Source: Azospirillum sp.
GTDB lineage: Bacteria; Pseudomonadota; Alphaproteobacteria; Azospirillales; Azospirillaceae
Reading direction: 5' to 3'
DNA length: 64,000 nucleotides
Assembly: GCA_027486405.1 (NCBI GenBank)
Contig: JAIXPD010000031.1
Location: 50,727-114,726 of the forward strand
Below are positions 45,652 to 56,921 of this stretch, piece after piece. Under the pieces are notes generated by a model. It searched no databases, was not told where the DNA came from, and saw nothing but the letters and a program-made list of their open reading frames with translations. Every line of letters starts with the position of its first letter. Position 1 is the first letter of the stretch. Both the position numbers and the translations under genes were made by a program.

Positions 45652-46545
45652 CTATTCCACAGAAGATTTTTGGGCAATAGGGGTGTGGCCAACCCGGCCC
45701 AGGCGGTCCCCCCGCAGGCTGTCGCGAAAGGCGCGCGGGCTGAGGCCGAAGCGCTGGCGGAACTGCGTGGTGAAATGCGCGTGGGAGGAAAAACCGGTCT
45801 CCATCGCCAGGGCGCTCAAATCCACCGCACCGGCGGCCAGCGCGGCGCGCGCCCGCGCCAGCCGACGGTCGATGATGTGGGCGTGGGGCGGCTGGCCGGT
45901 GGCCGCGCGGAAGGCGCGCGAGAAGAAACCGGCGGACAGGCCCAGGGCGTCGGCGATGTCCTGCACGCTCAGGGCGCTGTCGAGCTTGGCCTCGATCGTG
46001 TCGAAGGCCATCCGCAGCCGGGCCGGGGTCATCCAGCGCGCGGCGTCGCGCTGGCCGGGCGCTGGTCCGCAAGGGCCGCGCAGCCGGTCGAGCAGGGCCA
46101 GACAGGCGGCCTCGCCGGTCAGAGCGTTGGCGGGGGTGGGGTGCAGCAGCGTCCGCCGCAGGGCATGGGCGGCCGCGACCGCCGGGGTGTCGATGCGGTC
46201 GCGGAACGGGTCCCGGAGGCCGTCGCCCCCATCAAGGCCGAGATCCAGCCCTGGATCGAAACCGCTCACCACCAAATACTCCCCGCCCCGCCGCGAGTGG
46301 GAATAGACGTCGCAACCGGTGGGCACGAAGGCCAAGCCGTTCGGCATCGCCTGGAACGGCGTCACCCGGTCGCTGGCGATGGCGTGGGTTCCGCTTTGAT
46401 GGTCGAAGGAAAAGCCCAGCGCGGGGCGTTCCGCCGTGTAACGGCTTTCGTAGGGCTGGCGCGGCAGAAGCTGGGCGGTCCAGCGCCCCAGGCGCAGCGT
46501 TCGGATCGGCTCGATCGGTTCCGTGTCCTCACCGTCGCGTGCCAC
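45652..46545 (-). CDS. AraC-family transcriptional regulator
   Basis: A 297-aa regulator. The last 100 residues contain two helix-turn-helix motifs of the AraC type: VQDIADALGLSAGFFSRAFRAATGQPPHAHII and LSALAMETGFSSHAHFTTQFRQRFGLSPRAFR. The N-terminal ~190 residues form a cupin-like effector domain (LPRQPYESRY, GLAFVPTGCDVYSHSRRGGEYLVV). GTG start at 46545. It lies between two PLP-enzyme genes, reading toward the cysteine-synthase-like one and divergent from the threonine-dehydratase-like one, so either could be its target. Confidence 0.9.
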   Translation of the reverse strand: MARDGEDTEPIEPIRTLRLGRWTAQLLPRQPYESRYTAERPALGFSFDHQSGTHAIASDRVTPFQAMPNGLAFVPTGCDVYSHSRRGGEYLVVSGFDPGLDLGLDGGDGLRDPFRDRIDTPAVAAAHALRRTLLHPTPANALTGEAACLALLDRLRGPCGPAPGQRDAARWMTPARLRMAFDTIEAKLDSALSVQDIADALGLSAGFFSRAFRAATGQPPHAHIIDRRLARARAALAAGAVDLSALAMETGFSSHAHFTTQFRQRFGLSPRAFRDSLRGDRLGRVGHTPIAQKSSVE

Positions 46546-46651
46546 GCGGTTCCTCCCGGTTGGGCGCGGATCGTTCGTGTCAGGATTCTGAAAGCGCGCT
46601 TGCGCGATTCAGGGGAAAGATGGGTCATCGCGCAAGCAGGAAAACCCGATC

Positions 46652-47629
46652 ATGACCGTGTTCACCCGTGACGCTCTGGAGCAGGCGGCGGCGACCGTCC
46701 ACCGCCGCATGCTGCCCACCCCGCAACTGTCGTGGCCGTTGCTGTCGGAGGCGGTCGGCACCACCCTGTGGGTCAAGCACGAGAACCACACCCCGACCGG
46801 TGCCTTCAAAATCCGGGGCGGCATCACCTTCATGGAGTGGTTGCGCCGCGCCCATCCGCAGGCGCGCGGCGTGGTGACGGCCACCCGTGGCAACCACGGG
46901 CAGAGTCAGGCCCGCGCCGCCCGTGCCGTCGGTTTGTCGGCGACGATTGTCGTCCCGCACGGCAATTCCGTCGAAAAGAACGCGGCGATGCGCGGTTGGG
47001 GCGGCGAGGTCGTCGAATTCGGTCGGGATTTCGACGAGGCGCGGGGCGAGGCGATGCGGCGGGCGGACGCCGAGGGGCTGTTCCTCGTCCCGCCCTTCCA
47101 CACGGAGATCGTGCGCGGCGTCGCCACCTATGGGCTGGAGTTCTTCACGGCGGTCCCGGACCTGGACGTCGTTTATGCGCCGATCGGCTGCGGATCGGGC
47201 GTTTGCGGCCTGATCGCGGCGCGCGACGCGCTGGGGCTGCGCACCGAGATCGTCGGCGTGGTGTCCACCGAAGCGGCGGCGGCCAAACGGTCGTTCGAGG
47301 CCGGGCGGTTGATCGAAACGCCGTCCGCCCGCACCTTCGCCGATGGGATGGCGGTGCGGGTTCCGGTGCCCGACGCCTTCGCGATCTATTCCAAGGGGGC
47401 CTCGCGCGTCGTCGCGGTGGACGACGACGCGGTGGCGGCGGCGATGCGCCTGTTGTACCGCACCACCCACAACGCCGCCGAAGGGGCCGGAGCGGCGGCG
47501 CTGGCCGCCGTGATGCAGGAGCGCGCGGCGCTGCGCGGCCGGACGGTGGGGGTGATCCTGAGCGGAGCCAACATCGACAGCGACGCGTTCGCCACCGTTC
47601 TGGCGGGCGGCACGCCGCGCGTTCCCTAA
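46652..47629 (+). CDS. Threonine/serine dehydratase-family PLP enzyme
   Basis: A 325-aa fold-type-II PLP enzyme. The lysine motif is TPTGAFKIRGG (Lys53), followed by TATRGNHGQSQARAARAVGL, the phosphate loop GCGSGVCGLIA and the C-terminal SGANIDSD. It has no ACT regulatory domain, so it is of the short catabolic or racemase-like type rather than biosynthetic IlvA. The substrate may be threonine, serine or hydroxy-aspartate. It is divergent from the AraC regulator gene. Confidence 0.88.
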   Translation: MTVFTRDALEQAAATVHRRMLPTPQLSWPLLSEAVGTTLWVKHENHTPTGAFKIRGGITFMEWLRRAHPQARGVVTATRGNHGQSQARAARAVGLSATIVVPHGNSVEKNAAMRGWGGEVVEFGRDFDEARGEAMRRADAEGLFLVPPFHTEIVRGVATYGLEFFTAVPDLDVVYAPIGCGSGVCGLIAARDALGLRTEIVGVVSTEAAAAKRSFEAGRLIETPSARTFADGMAVRVPVPDAFAIYSKGASRVVAVDDDAVAAAMRLLYRTTHNAAEGAGAAALAAVMQERAALRGRTVGVILSGANIDSDAFATVLAGGTPRVP

Positions 47630-47679
47630 CCCGGAGCCGCGCGGCGCGTGACGGGTCCGTCGATGGGTCCGTCGACGGG

Positions 47680-49368
47680 TCAGCCTTGGCGGATGCGGGC
47701 GAGGAAGGTCGTGACCTCCGCCTGCATCCGTTCGGATTGGGTGGAGACGGCCCGCGCGGCGGCGGCCACATCGGCGGACGCCGTGCCGGTCGCCGTCGCG
47801 TGGCTGCACACCATGGTCAGGCTGTTGGAGACGGAGGCCACGCCGTGCGCGGCCTCGTTCACGTTGGCGCTGATGTTGCGGGTGGCGGCCCCTTGCTCCT
47901 CGATGGCGGCGGAGATGCTGGACGCCACGCTGTTGACGGTTTCGATGACGCCGCCCACCCCGCGCATCGCCTCCACCACCGATGCGGTGGCGCTGGTCAT
48001 CGCCTCGATCTGCGCCTGCACGTCGTCGGTCGCCTTGGCGGTCTGGTTGGCGAGGTTCTTGACCTCGCTCGCCACCACGGCGAAGCCCTTGCCCGCTTCC
48101 CCGGCCCGCGCGGCCTCGATGGTGGCGTTCAGCGCCAGCAGGTTGGTTTGCGCGGCGATGCTGCGGATCAAATCCACCACCTCGACCGTGCGCTTGGCCA
48201 CATTGTCCAACTGCTCGATCAATTGATAGGTGCGGCGGACATCCTCGACCGCGCGCGAAGACCCGGCGGTCGATTCGGCGACCTGCTGGGCGATCTCGCG
48301 GATCGACCCGGCGAGCTGCTCGGTTGCCTCCGCCACCGCGTTGACGTTGTCGGAGGTGTGGCCGGACGCCTGGGCGGCGCTGTCCATCAGATGGGTGGTC
48401 TGTTCGGCTCCCTGGCTCATGGCGGAGGAGGTGGCGGTCAGTTTGTTCGCCGCGTCGGTCACGGACCGGACCAGCCCGCCGACCGTGCGTTCGAACTCAT
48501 CGGCAAAGCGGATGGTGGCGTTGCGTCGCTCCGCCGCCGCCTGGCTTTCCATCGCCGCCTGGCTGGCGCGCAACTGCGTCGCCTCGACCGCCGTCTGCCG
48601 CAGGATTTCGATGGAGCGGGCCAGCGTTCCCACCTCGTCGCGCCGCTCATCGCCCGTCACCTTGGTGGACAGGTCGCCCCGGGCGATGCTTTCGGTGGCG
48701 CTGCTCAGGCGGTTCAGCCCGTTGGCGATGTTGGCGGCCAAACGGAAGCCGATGCCGCCCAGCAGCAAGGCACCGACCAGGGTCGTCGCCAGCGTTTCCA
48801 GCAGAACCGCGCGGAACGCCACATCGACATCGTCGATGTAGACGCCGGTCGCCATCAGCCAGCCCCACGGTTCATAGGCGATGGTGTAGACCAGCTTGGG
48901 CTGTGGCTCCGTCCCGGTGGCCTTGGGGAAATGATAGGTCAGGAAACCGCCGCCGCCGCGCGCCAGCCGGGCCAGTTCCTTGACCACGAAGACGCCGTTG
49001 ATGTCCTTGAACTCCGCCAGCTTCTTGGTCCCCTCCACATCCGGGCGGATGGGGTGGAACATGTTCGTGCCGTCATACTCGTAGCCGAACATGTATTCGT
49101 TGCCGGAAAAGCGCAGGGCGCGCAGCGTCTCCTTGACGCGCTTTTGCGCCTCCTCCCGGCTGAACTCCCCCTTTGTGGCGCGCTCATCGTAGGATTTCGT
49201 GATCGCCAGCGCCGATTCGACCACGGCGCGAATCGCGTTTTCATAACCGGCGATCATCAGCGACCGCTTGGCGTAGGCCGACCAGACGCCGCCGATCAGG
49301 ATGGCGATGATGAACAGCGCTTGCAGGATGAGAAGCTTGGCACGGATGCTGTGGACGGAGATGCGCAT
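47680..49368 (-). CDS. Methyl-accepting chemotaxis protein with single-Cache sensor
   Basis: A 562-aa chemoreceptor. Transmembrane helices at about residues 12-32 and 188-208 flank a periplasmic sCache_2-type sensor ([21 protein letters not shown] and [16 protein letters not shown]). A HAMP domain follows ([24 protein letters not shown]), then the signalling domain with the hairpin-tip region [32 protein letters not shown]. Its ligand is likely a small carboxylate, as for similar sensors, but this is inference. There is no NWETF-like CheR tether. Three palindromes lie just upstream of the start (49391-49500). Confidence 0.92.
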   Translation of the reverse strand: MRISVHSIRAKLLILQALFIIAILIGGVWSAYAKRSLMIAGYENAIRAVVESALAITKSYDERATKGEFSREEAQKRVKETLRALRFSGNEYMFGYEYDGTNMFHPIRPDVEGTKKLAEFKDINGVFVVKELARLARGGGGFLTYHFPKATGTEPQPKLVYTIAYEPWGWLMATGVYIDDVDVAFRAVLLETLATTLVGALLLGGIGFRLAANIANGLNRLSSATESIARGDLSTKVTGDERRDEVGTLARSIEILRQTAVEATQLRASQAAMESQAAAERRNATIRFADEFERTVGGLVRSVTDAANKLTATSSAMSQGAEQTTHLMDSAAQASGHTSDNVNAVAEATEQLAGSIREIAQQVAESTAGSSRAVEDVRRTYQLIEQLDNVAKRTVEVVDLIRSIAAQTNLLALNATIEAARAGEAGKGFAVVASEVKNLANQTAKATDDVQAQIEAMTSATASVVEAMRGVGGVIETVNSVASSISAAIEEQGAATRNISANVNEAAHGVASVSNSLTMVCSHATATGTASADVAAAARAVSTQSERMQAEVTTFLARIRQG

Positions 49369-49390
49369 GACACCCTCGGCGAATTCGGAT

Positions 49391-49500
49391 GTTTTTGATA
49401 CAAAAACAAGGGTTTGGGCCGGATAAACCGCAATTTATCCCTTGTTATGCGTAAAATCATACGACCATTTGCCGATGCTTCACATACCAGGGTATACCCT
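49391..49500. promoter_or_regulatory. AT-rich control region with three perfect inverted repeats upstream of the chemoreceptor gene
   Basis: Within 110 bp there are GTTTTTG-ata-CAAAAAC (49391-49407), GGATAAA-6-TTTATCC (49421-49440) and the 12-bp palindrome AGGGTATACCCT (49489-49500). The region is much more AT-rich than its surroundings. The first could form a hairpin in the chemoreceptor leader; the others look like operator sites. No known regulator could be assigned. Confidence 0.5.
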
Positions 49501-49617
49501 TACGACAGGGCTGCGACGGTCTGACGCGGCGGGGTGGCCAAAGACCGATCCCCCTTTGCGCCGCAACCGCTCCGGCGGATCTTACCCTTCCCCCCGCACT
49601 CTGGCAGATTGACCGAC

Positions 49618-50349
49618 ATGACCTTGATCGCATACCCGCTGTCGGGGGCCATGCCCGACATCCGCCCGGCCCGCGCGACGCGCGACTGGATCGACGCGTT
49701 GCCCGAACAATACGGCTATCGTTGCCTGCCGTTGAACATCGCCAGCATGCACGGGTGGGAGGTGTGCAGCCCCTGCCGGGTCACGGCGGTGTGGGACGGC
49801 GGCGCTGGCCTGGACGCCATCACCGTGACGGCGGAGGAGCAACACCCGCTGATCCCCGCCAGCCATTTCGGCAGCGGCGTGCTGACCTTTCACGTCGCCG
49901 TGCTGTTCCGCACGCCGCCGGGGATCAATCTGATGGTCACGGGGCCGATCAACCACCCCAAGCACGGGATCATGGGATTGTCGGGCATCATCGAAACCGA
50001 TTGGTCGCCCTATCCCTTCACCATGAATTGGAAATTCACCGCCCCCGGCGTGCCGGTGACGTGGGAGCGCGGCGAACCCTACGCCCATTTGATGCCGATC
50101 CAGCGCGGCCTGCTGGAAAGCCTGGAGCCGGAGATCCGCCCGCTGGACAGCGATCCCGAAACGGCCGCGCAGTACCGCCACTGGGCGACCTCGCGCACCC
50201 AGTTCAACGCCGACCTGCAAACCCCCGGCAGCACCGCCGCGCAAGAGCGCTGGCAGAAGGGCTATTACCGGGGAAAGCTGCCCGACGGCGGCGATGGCCC
50301 GGCCGACCACGAAATCAAGCTGCGTCCGAAACCCTTCCCAGCGGGGTAA
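49618..50349 (+). CDS. DUF6065 family protein
   Basis: A 243-aa protein matching a family of unknown function I take to be DUF6065: ARATRDWIDALPEQYGYRCLPLNIASMHGWEV near the N-terminus, then FGSGVLTFHVAVLFRTPPGINLMVTGPIN and WSPYPFTMNWKFTAPG. The conserved Trp, His and Cys residues suggest a compact beta-rich fold. It has no signal peptide. The ATG at 49618 begins the conserved region; the frame extends to 49534 without conservation. The neighbours give no hint of function. Confidence 0.75.
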   Translation: MTLIAYPLSGAMPDIRPARATRDWIDALPEQYGYRCLPLNIASMHGWEVCSPCRVTAVWDGGAGLDAITVTAEEQHPLIPASHFGSGVLTFHVAVLFRTPPGINLMVTGPINHPKHGIMGLSGIIETDWSPYPFTMNWKFTAPGVPVTWERGEPYAHLMPIQRGLLESLEPEIRPLDSDPETAAQYRHWATSRTQFNADLQTPGSTAAQERWQKGYYRGKLPDGGDGPADHEIKLRPKPFPAG

Positions 50350-50454
50350 GTGCCTTCGCCTGTTGGAAAGAGGCTGGTCATTCGCACACACCGCCGTTAG
50401 ACAGGCAGCGGGTGACTCCAACGGTTTGGCGTGGCGGGGACGAGGCTGTTCGGG

Positions 50455-50751
50455 ATGCAGCATTGGCTCGACGACGACGCAGCGCTCTGTTCGATCGAAA
50501 TCCTGTCGGAGGCCGTCGAACGGGCCTGCGTGCCTGGCATCGTGGAACTGCGCATGCTGCGCAACGCGCTGCGCGAGGCGCTCCAATCCAAAACACCGGA
50601 GGCGGTGAAGACCGCCTTCGGCATGTTCGCGCGGGTGGATCGCGATTACCGCCGCCGCATCGCGCACGAGGCGCTGACGCTCGCCACCGAACAGAAGGGC
50701 CGTTTCGCCCCGCGCGAACGGGTGGTGCGCCGGACCCGTCTGGTGACGTGA
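50455..50751 (+). CDS. Hypothetical protein, 98 aa
   Basis: A small helical protein (LDDDAALCSIEILSEAVERACVPGIVELRMLRNALREAL, then AFGMFARVDRDYRRRIAHEALTLA). Its codon use is normal for the region. The ATG at 50455 is chosen; a GTG at 50431 adds eight residues. I do not recognise the family. It lies in the gap before glgB in the same direction but with a separate leader. Confidence 0.55.
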   Translation: MQHWLDDDAALCSIEILSEAVERACVPGIVELRMLRNALREALQSKTPEAVKTAFGMFARVDRDYRRRIAHEALTLATEQKGRFAPRERVVRRTRLVT

Positions 50752-50880
50752 CTGCCCGGCCAGGGTCGCTGGGGCGTGGTGCGACCGGGCGCGACCCTGT
50801 AAGCTGGTGGACCAAACGATCACACCACACGCGCTCACACCGCGTGGCACGACCAACAGCGACAGGGCAGGGGGCAGCCG

Positions 50881-53136
<2,256 letters not shown>

Positions 53137-53382
53137 CCCATGCCCGCTGACCGCAACTTCCCCCGCTCGACCAGAGCGGGGCATTGGTCGTGAGGGGAGT
53201 TTGGTGCCGCCAGCGCGATTGGGCTGGCAAAAAGCAACCGCCCAACCGGTGCACAGCGTCGCCCATACTCAGCGCGAGCACGCAAGGGCTGCGTGTTGAG
53301 CGGAAAGAGTAAGCGTCACCTGCTGTCTGGCCTTGCGAGGCCACAGGATTGGCAAGTCGATTTCAAAGGGATCTGGAAAGGT

Positions 53383-53456
53383 TGGTTGGGGGACTAGGAT
53401 TCGAACCTAGGCTGGCGGAGTCAGAGTCCGCTGTCCTACCGCTAGACGATCCCCCA
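53383..53456 (-). tRNA. tRNA-Gln (anticodon CTG)
   Basis: The minus strand folds as a standard cloverleaf: acceptor arm TGGGGGA pairing with TCCCCCA, D arm with AGCGGTAGGA, anticodon stem GCGGA/TCCGC around the loop CTCTGAC (anticodon CTG), and T arm GGTTCGAATCC. The discriminator base A and CCA are encoded. Length is 74 with CCA. It decodes CAG, the dominant Gln codon of this GC-rich genome. Confidence 0.95.
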
Positions 53457-53556
53457 GACCGTCACCGGAGCGGCGTGGTGTGCCGTTCTCCGTGGTGTGG
53501 GCGGGCTTATAGCAGTGGGGGATTGGGTTGCCTAGATCTTTTTTCGCGATGCGCCC

Positions 53557-53593
53557 AAAAAAATGGCCGACGCTCCGGATGGGCGTCGGCCAT
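53557..53593 (-). terminator. Intrinsic terminator after bacterioferritin
   Basis: On the minus strand an 11-bp perfect stem (ATGGCCGACGC with GCGTCGGCCAT) is followed by a run of T. It begins about 60 bp after the bfr stop. Confidence 0.85.
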
Positions 53594-53655
53594 GCCTGGT
53601 CAGGCTGTGCCGGTCGGGTCGGTTGACGACCGGCTCCCCCACGGTGGGGCGGCGG

Positions 53656-54132
53656 TCAGCTGCCGCTGTGGATGTGCTGCTGCTGGTAGCCGGTGAGGCC
53701 GACGCGCTGGATCAACTCCAGTTGGGTTTCCAGCCAGTCGATGTGCTCTTCGGTGTCTTCCAGGATTTCCACGAAGATTTCGCGGCTGTGGAAGTCCTTC
53801 ACCGCTTCGCAGTCGGTGATGGCGGCTTGCAGGATGGCGCGGTTGTGCAGCTCAACGGCCATGTCGGCGTTGAACATCTCCGGCACCTCTTCGCCGATCT
53901 TCAGCTTGTGCAGGTCCTGCAGGTTGGGCAGGCCTTCCAGGAACAGGATGCGTTCGACCAGCTTGTCGGCGTGGCGCATCTCCTCGATCGATTCCTTGTA
54001 GACCTTGTCGGCCAAGCGCAGCAGGCCCCAGTTCTTCAGGATGCGCGCGTGCAGGAAATACTGGTTGATCGCGGTCAGCTCGTTCGTCAGCACCGTGTTC
54101 AGATGCTTGATGATGGTGGGATCGCCCTTCAT
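53656..54132 (-). CDS. bfr: Bacterioferritin
   Basis: A 158-aa iron-storage protein forming a 24-mer shell. All di-iron ferroxidase ligands are in place (Glu18, Glu51, His54, Glu94 region, Glu127 region and His130 region), and Met52 (EEMRH) is the heme ligand that distinguishes bacterioferritin from plain ferritin. The start is certain: AAGGAGGT lies at ideal distance from the ATG at 54132. A Fur-box-like palindrome is 44 bp further up, and no bfd gene is adjacent. The gene ends before a strong terminator. Confidence 0.95.
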   Translation of the reverse strand: MKGDPTIIKHLNTVLTNELTAINQYFLHARILKNWGLLRLADKVYKESIEEMRHADKLVERILFLEGLPNLQDLHKLKIGEEVPEMFNADMAVELHNRAILQAAITDCEAVKDFHSREIFVEILEDTEEHIDWLETQLELIQRVGLTGYQQQHIHSGS

Positions 54133-54175
54133 GTCCTAAACCTCCTTATTATCACTGTCCGTCCGTTGAACAGAG

Positions 54176-54192
54176 TTGCGAATGCGTCGCAA
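54176..54192. promoter_or_regulatory. Fur-box-like palindrome upstream of bfr
   Basis: TTGCGAATGCGTCGCAA is a 17-bp near-perfect inverted repeat centred on one base. It closely follows the TTGCAAATNATTTGCAA-like sites of alphaproteobacterial Fur. The distance of 44 bp to the bfr start puts it in the promoter zone. Iron control of bfr is well known; binding here is inferred. Confidence 0.5.
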
Positions 54193-54241
54193 GTGCTTGA
54201 AACAACGGATGAATTTCTTCTGAGGTCTATTTAGCGGCCGT

Positions 54242-56476
54242 TCAGCTGGTCTGACCAGTGAGAGCGTTTCGCAAGGGTGCGACAATTTGTCGCACCTCCG
54301 AAAGAGTGGTCAGAGCTTCAACCGGCTGAGACAGGCGGCGGCGCCAGTTCGGGTGTTGATCGACGGTTCCGGGCAGGTTCGGTTGTTCGATCTCGCCCAG
54401 CATGTCTTCGATCTGCACCATGACGATGCGCGACGGGGCGCGGACCAGATAGCCGTGCAGGGCGGCGGCCAGTTCCGTGCGATAGGGCTGGTCGCCTTCG
54501 TCGTTGGGGTAGCTGGCCGGGCGCAGACCCTGCCAGGACAGGGCTTGCAACAGCCGCCAACGGTCGACCCCACGGTCCCAGACATCCTTCTCCCGGCTTT
54601 CCGGGCTGGGGTAGAGATCCAGGCGCTGCCGCCATTCCAGGTCACGCCCGGTCCAGAAGCCCTTGAAGGTGGGCAGGTCGTGGGTGCTGACCGTGGCCAT
54701 GGCGTCGGTGGGGTAGTCGCCGGGGGCCTTGAACGCGCCGTCGGGGTGGCGTTCGAAGTAAAGCACGCGGTAGCTGAGAACGCCGGTGCGCTCCAGCGCC
54801 GGGCGGAAGCCGTCGGGGACGGTTCCCAAATCCTCGCCGATCACCACGCAATGGTTGCGGCGGCTTTCCAGCGCGACGATGCCCAGCAGATCGTCCAGCG
54901 GGTACATCACGTAAGCGCCGTCGCTGCCATCCTCCGGGATCCAGAACAGATGCTGCAAGGCCATGACGTGGTCGATGCGCAGCGCCCCGGCGTGGCGCAT
55001 GTTGGCGCGCAGCAGGTCGATGAAGGGCTGATAGGCGGCCTCGCGCAACCCCAGCGGTGACAGCGGCGACAGGCCCCAATTCTGGCCCTTCAGGTTGAAT
55101 TGGTCGGGTGGCGCGCCGACATTCGCCCCCTGCACCAGAATGCCCGCGTCGCCCCAGGCCGCCGCACCGCCGGGATGGGCGGCGACGGCGAGGTCGCGGT
55201 AGAAGCCCAGCGGCAACCCGGCGGCGCGCCCACGCGCGGCGGCCTCGCCCAATTGGCGGTCGGCCTCCCATTGCAGATAGGCGTAGAAGGTGACGCGGTC
55301 GGCGCGCTCCTGGGCGAAGGCCTGCACCTCCGGGCTGTCGGGCCTCTGGAAGGCGGCGGGCCAAGCGCGCCACATCCACAGGCCCGGATCCTGGCGGTAG
55401 AACCGCTCGTGCAGCGCCTCGAACAGAGCGTGACGCTCCAGCGCCGCGCCCATCTCCTGGCGGAAGGCGGCGAAGGCGGTCTGGCGCGGGTGGTCGGCGG
55501 GCAGGGCGGCGAAGGTGGCGTAGAGCCGCTCCAGCAAGGGCAGCTTCAGCGCCGACACCGCCGGGTAATCGACCAGTTCCGCCGCGCGGGCGGCGACGAC
55601 CGCCGCCTGGAACTCCGGTGAGGCGATGCGGGCCTGGGCGTCGGGCGTGTCGGCCAATTCCGGCACGTCGGTCACGTCGATGTACAGGATGTTGAGAAAG
55701 CTGCGGCTGGACGGCGAATAGGGCGCGATGTGGTGCGGGTCGGCGGGGTAGAGCGCGTGCAGCGGGTTGAGGCCGACCAGACCGGCCCCCAGCGCCGCCG
55801 CCGTTTCCGCGAAGCGGCCCAGGCCGCCGAAATCACCCAGCCCCCAATCGGCGTCGCTGTTCAGAGCGTAGAGTTGCAGGCCGATGCCCCAGGCGCGGCC
55901 CGCCGGGATCACCTCCTCCACCGTCAGGCAGCGTTCGGGGGCGACGATCAGGCGGGTGTCGCCGCGCAGTTCCGGCGCGCCGCGCTTGGGGCGCAGGCTG
56001 ACGGTCAGACGGTGATAGCCCTGGGGCAGACCGGCCAGCAGCTCCGCCGGAAAGGACCGCCGTTCGAAGGCGACGCCGTCCAGATCGATGCGGTTGCCAA
56101 CCGGCAGATCACCAACCAGCAGATCACCAACCGGCAGATCGCCAACCGCAAGCTTGCCGGTGCGCGCCCGCGCCTTGCCTTCGATCTCCAAGCGCCAGGA
56201 CAGGGGCACGGCGTCCAACCCGGCGGGCAGGGACACCGACAGGTCAATCCCCTGACCATCCCGCACCACCCGCACCGGCGGCAGCAACCGCCGCCACGCC
56301 CGCTGTTCGACCGCGCGCAAGGACGACTCCGCCTCGTCATCGGTGGCGGTGGGCAGGCCCATCGCCCCGACCAGCGCCCGCTTGGTCGCCGCCGAGGTCT
56401 CGCGCCGGTTGCCCCAAATGTCGTGGTAAAAGGGTTCAATCCCGACGAAATCGGCCAGCCGGTCGAGAGCGCTCAT
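54242..56476 (-). CDS. malQ: 4-alpha-glucanotransferase (amylomaltase) MalQ
   Basis: A 744-aa GH77 enzyme that transfers glucan segments between maltodextrins. The N-terminal ~150 residues are helical and bacterial-specific. The catalytic part shows GIGLQLYALNSDADWGLGDFG, the nucleophile Asp in ALRIDHVMALQHLFW, the acid/base Glu in VVIGEDLGTVP and ATVSTHDLPTFKGFW. Four 15-bp tandem repeats put VGDLP-type pentapeptides into the N-terminal domain. The ATG at 56476 begins MSALDRLADFVGI; the frame stays open to 56878, through a mobile element, but this is not coding. Confidence 0.93.
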   Translation of the reverse strand: MSALDRLADFVGIEPFYHDIWGNRRETSAATKRALVGAMGLPTATDDEAESSLRAVEQRAWRRLLPPVRVVRDGQGIDLSVSLPAGLDAVPLSWRLEIEGKARARTGKLAVGDLPVGDLLVGDLPVGNRIDLDGVAFERRSFPAELLAGLPQGYHRLTVSLRPKRGAPELRGDTRLIVAPERCLTVEEVIPAGRAWGIGLQLYALNSDADWGLGDFGGLGRFAETAAALGAGLVGLNPLHALYPADPHHIAPYSPSSRSFLNILYIDVTDVPELADTPDAQARIASPEFQAAVVAARAAELVDYPAVSALKLPLLERLYATFAALPADHPRQTAFAAFRQEMGAALERHALFEALHERFYRQDPGLWMWRAWPAAFQRPDSPEVQAFAQERADRVTFYAYLQWEADRQLGEAAARGRAAGLPLGFYRDLAVAAHPGGAAAWGDAGILVQGANVGAPPDQFNLKGQNWGLSPLSPLGLREAAYQPFIDLLRANMRHAGALRIDHVMALQHLFWIPEDGSDGAYVMYPLDDLLGIVALESRRNHCVVIGEDLGTVPDGFRPALERTGVLSYRVLYFERHPDGAFKAPGDYPTDAMATVSTHDLPTFKGFWTGRDLEWRQRLDLYPSPESREKDVWDRGVDRWRLLQALSWQGLRPASYPNDEGDQPYRTELAAALHGYLVRAPSRIVMVQIEDMLGEIEQPNLPGTVDQHPNWRRRLSQPVEALTTLSEVRQIVAPLRNALTGQTS
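56096..56155. repeat. Four 15-bp tandem repeats inside malQ
   Basis: Units like ACCAACCGGCAGATC repeat four times, the last decayed. On the coding strand they give VGDLP, VGDLL, VGDLP and VGN in a surface loop of the N-terminal domain. The frame is kept because the unit is 15 bp. Confidence 0.85.
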
Positions 56477-56921
56477 CCAAGAATCCCCGTGCGTTGTTCG
56501 GTCGCCTGCGTCTGCTGGGCGGGAGCCGACGCGCCCACACGCGTCCGGCCCCACCCACGGCAAAGGATCGCTTGGCTCCGGCGCAAGGTCCAGCCAAAGC
56601 GTGTGCAGGCGCACAAATTCTCTTGGAACGGGTTCTTGTCCAGGGCAATCGCTTGACGCATCGTGCGACAAGCCAGAACAAGAGCAGCCACGGATTTCAC
56701 GGATTTTTTTTCCATGAATTTCACGGAACGCGTCGCAGAACCATCCTGATTGCGATCTTGCCCCAAACCTCGTGGCGGCATGGATGAGGCAATTGGGATC
56801 AGAAATCCGTGTAATTCTTAATTTTGTCCGTGAAATCCGTGTCCATTCTTGCTGCCGTAACGATGATCGGTCGTTCAAGCGATTGCCCTGGGTTCTTGTC
56901 TTGGAGCGGAGTATGGGGTGG
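56477..56921. other. 445-bp intergenic region containing a mobile element
   Basis: Between malQ and the response regulator gene, both leftward. About 160 bp left of the element probably hold the malQ promoter; the right 30 bp lead to the regulator stop. Frames crossing the region are not protein-like. Confidence 0.55.
56641..56890. mobile_element. MITE-like element, copy 3 (long form, 250 bp)
   Basis: The ends are CAGGGCAATCGCTTGA and TCAAGCGATTGCCCTG, perfect inverted repeats. They are flanked by the 10-bp direct repeat GGTTCTTGTC (56631-56640 and 56891-56900), preceded by a shared G. Internal left-arm CACGGATTTCACGGATTTT and right-arm GTCCGTGAAATCCGTGTCC are near complements, giving a long potential hairpin. 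It corresponds to the copy at 13409-13655 along its whole length. No coding sequence. Confidence 0.88.

Noticed and set aside
53150..53200. An inverted repeat after glgB (CCCCGCT/AGCGGGG) as a terminator
   Set aside because: The stem is short and no T run follows; it may be a dispersed palindrome but is not supported as a terminator.
54242..56878. An open frame extending malQ by 134 codons upstream, through the mobile element
   Set aside because: The added part covers the MITE-like element and has no protein-like composition; MSALDRLADF at 56476 is the natural start.
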